In this document: piece by piece, positions 13,715 to 14,574 of the stretch | Position numbering within the stretch: position 1 is the first letter of the stretch | Layout of the letters: every line of letters starts with the position of its first letter | Origin: Sulfurimonas sp. | GTDB taxonomy: Bacteria > Campylobacterota > Campylobacteria > Campylobacterales > Sulfurimonadaceae | Length of the DNA stretch: 14,574 nucleotides | Direction of reading: 5' to 3' | NCBI GenBank assembly: GCA_027063295.1 | Contig: JAMORZ010000052.1 | Coordinates: forward strand, 1 to 14,574 | Made by a program: the position numbers and the translations under genes | Notes under the pieces: generated by a model | What the model saw: the letters and a program-made list of their open reading frames with translations, nothing else | The model's database searches: none | Told to the model about the DNA's origin: nothing

Positions 13715-14574
13715 TTCTCGGTTTTTTACTACATTGTAAGTGTGGTGCTCTATCTTGTAGCACTGCCACTTCTTGTATATCTCTCATTTAAACCAAAGTA
13801 TAAAAAGTCAATCCCCGCACGTTTTTTTCTTTTTAACAATCCTAGATTTAAAATAACAGATGGTATCTGGTTTCATGTATGCTCGCTTGGTGAAGCACGT
13901 GCACTCAAACCAATACTAGAACTTGTTAAGGGTAAAGATATAGCAATAAGCACTATCACCCAAACAGGAAACTCAGAAGCAAGCAGATATGATGCTGAGG
14001 TGAGATACTTGCCTTATGAGATGTTTTTGCCTTTTTGGATCAAAAAACAAAAACTACTCATTGTGCTTGAGGCTGAGTTTTGGTATCTTTTATTTCGTGT
14101 TACATTTGCAAGGGGAGCTAAAGTGGTATTGCTTAATGCCCGCATATCAGACAAGAGTGTTAAAAAATATTTGCAGTTTGGATGGTTTTACAAAAAGCTT
14201 TTAGAGTGTGTAGATACCATTTATGTACAAAGCGAAGTAGATAAAAACCGTTTTTTAGCTTTGGGTGCAAAGTATATTGAGGTGATAGGCAACATTAAAC
14301 TAGCAGGTGAGATAAAACATACAAAAGAGTACGACAAACCTGCCTCTGAGCTTATTGTTGCAGGTAGTACACATGAGGGTGAAGAGAAGTCTGTTCTTGC
14401 TGCGTTTATTGAGTACTCAAAAGAGCATAGTGCCAAACTTGTAGTTGTACCACGTCACCCTGAGAGGTTTGAGAGTGTGTATGAGTTGATGCAAGAAGCA
14501 GCAAGTCACAACAACCTGACACTTAGCCGTTTTAGCCAAACACAGGGTTTTGATGCAGATATGATTCTTGTAGA
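13706..14574 (+). CDS. waaA: Kdo (3-deoxy-D-manno-octulosonate) transferase, 3' end outside window
   Basis: The open frame runs from TTG 13706 to the window end with no stop; 289 full codons are seen of an expected ~390-420. The enzyme transfers Kdo from CMP-Kdo to lipid IVA at the inner membrane. An N-terminal membrane anchor (about residues 6-28, VFYYIVSVVLYLVALPLLVYL) is followed by WFHVCSLGEARA (55-66), whose Glu is the catalytic base, then LEAEFWYLL (usually ETELWP), LNARISDKS, IYVQSEVDKNRF, GNIKLA, AGSTHEGEE (linker to the second Rossmann domain) and VPRHPERF. Upstream AAGAAGAG could act as ribosome site; no ATG is available near the N-terminus. It starts 2 bases after the zinc-ribbon gene stop, so the two are likely to be co-transcribed. 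Confidence 0.92.
   Translation, partial: MKPFSVFYYIVSVVLYLVALPLLVYLSFKPKYKKSIPARFFLFNNPRFKITDGIWFHVCSLGEARALKPILELVKGKDIAISTITQTGNSEASRYDAEVRYLPYEMFLPFWIKKQKLLIVLEAEFWYLLFRVTFARGAKVVLLNARISDKSVKKYLQFGWFYKKLLECVDTIYVQSEVDKNRFLALGAKYIEVIGNIKLAGEIKHTKEYDKPASELIVAGSTHEGEEKSVLAAFIEYSKEHSAKLVVVPRHPERFESVYELMQEAASHNNLTLSRFSQTQGFDADMILV

Noticed and set aside
1..14574. CRISPR array, tRNA, riboswitch, insertion sequence, toxin-antitoxin or defence system
   Set aside because: No regular direct repeats, tRNA-like fold, transposase, terminal inverted repeats or defence-type domains were recognised; nearly every base is in a recognisable housekeeping or accessory gene.

Overview
The window is a densely packed, AT-rich bacterial chromosome segment. 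It is most probably from a member of the Campylobacterota (Epsilonproteobacteria), near Sulfurimonas or Sulfurovum. The evidence is gene order plus protein style. The run uvrD-truB-csrA-ispE-smpB matches the order I remember from Campylobacter jejuni (around Cj1101-Cj1105). The run NIF3/DUF34 - coiled-coil zinc-ribbon protein - waaA matches Helicobacter pylori HP0959-HP0958-HP0957. Promoters look like the group's type: a TATAAT -10 box behind a T-rich tract, with no clear -35. No rRNA, tRNA, CRISPR array, insertion sequence or phage gene was seen, and no gene-free stretch exceeds about 125 bases.

Layout. (1) 1-2836, plus strand: the 3' end of a large, acidic, probably exported Calx-beta/MshQ-like surface protein, then an overlapping membrane-anchored haem-binding CxxCH protein. 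(2) 2833-3090, minus strand: a small unrecognised gene, separated by a 45-base divergent promoter region from (3). (3) 3136-5554, plus strand: a compact operon of low-molecular-weight protein tyrosine phosphatase, cysteine synthase, a class-IV aminotransferase (PabC-like) and a 152-residue protein whose pattern resembles the ClpXP adaptor SspB. (4) 5568-6470, minus strand: a LysR-type regulator, ending in a hairpin shared with the operon before it. (5) 6596-12941, plus strand: eight genes joined by overlaps or 2-base gaps: uvrD/pcrA, truB, csrA, ispE, smpB, a broken M23 peptidase gene, a TPR protein and a NIF3-family protein. (6) 12987-14574, plus strand: an HP0958/FlgZ-like zinc-ribbon protein and the start of waaA (Kdo transferase), which runs off the window.

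Most genes are housekeeping: DNA repair, tRNA modification, isoprenoid synthesis, ribosome rescue, cysteine synthesis and lipid A assembly. CsrA and the FlgZ-like protein suggest a flagellated cell.

The points most worth a second look are: the frameshift that separates the zinc ligands of the M23 peptidase, explained by a ~14-base deletion at a CTGGCA repeat; the possible divergent SspB in the same region as smpB; and the Calx-beta/MshQ-like protein. I found no clear new multi-gene system.
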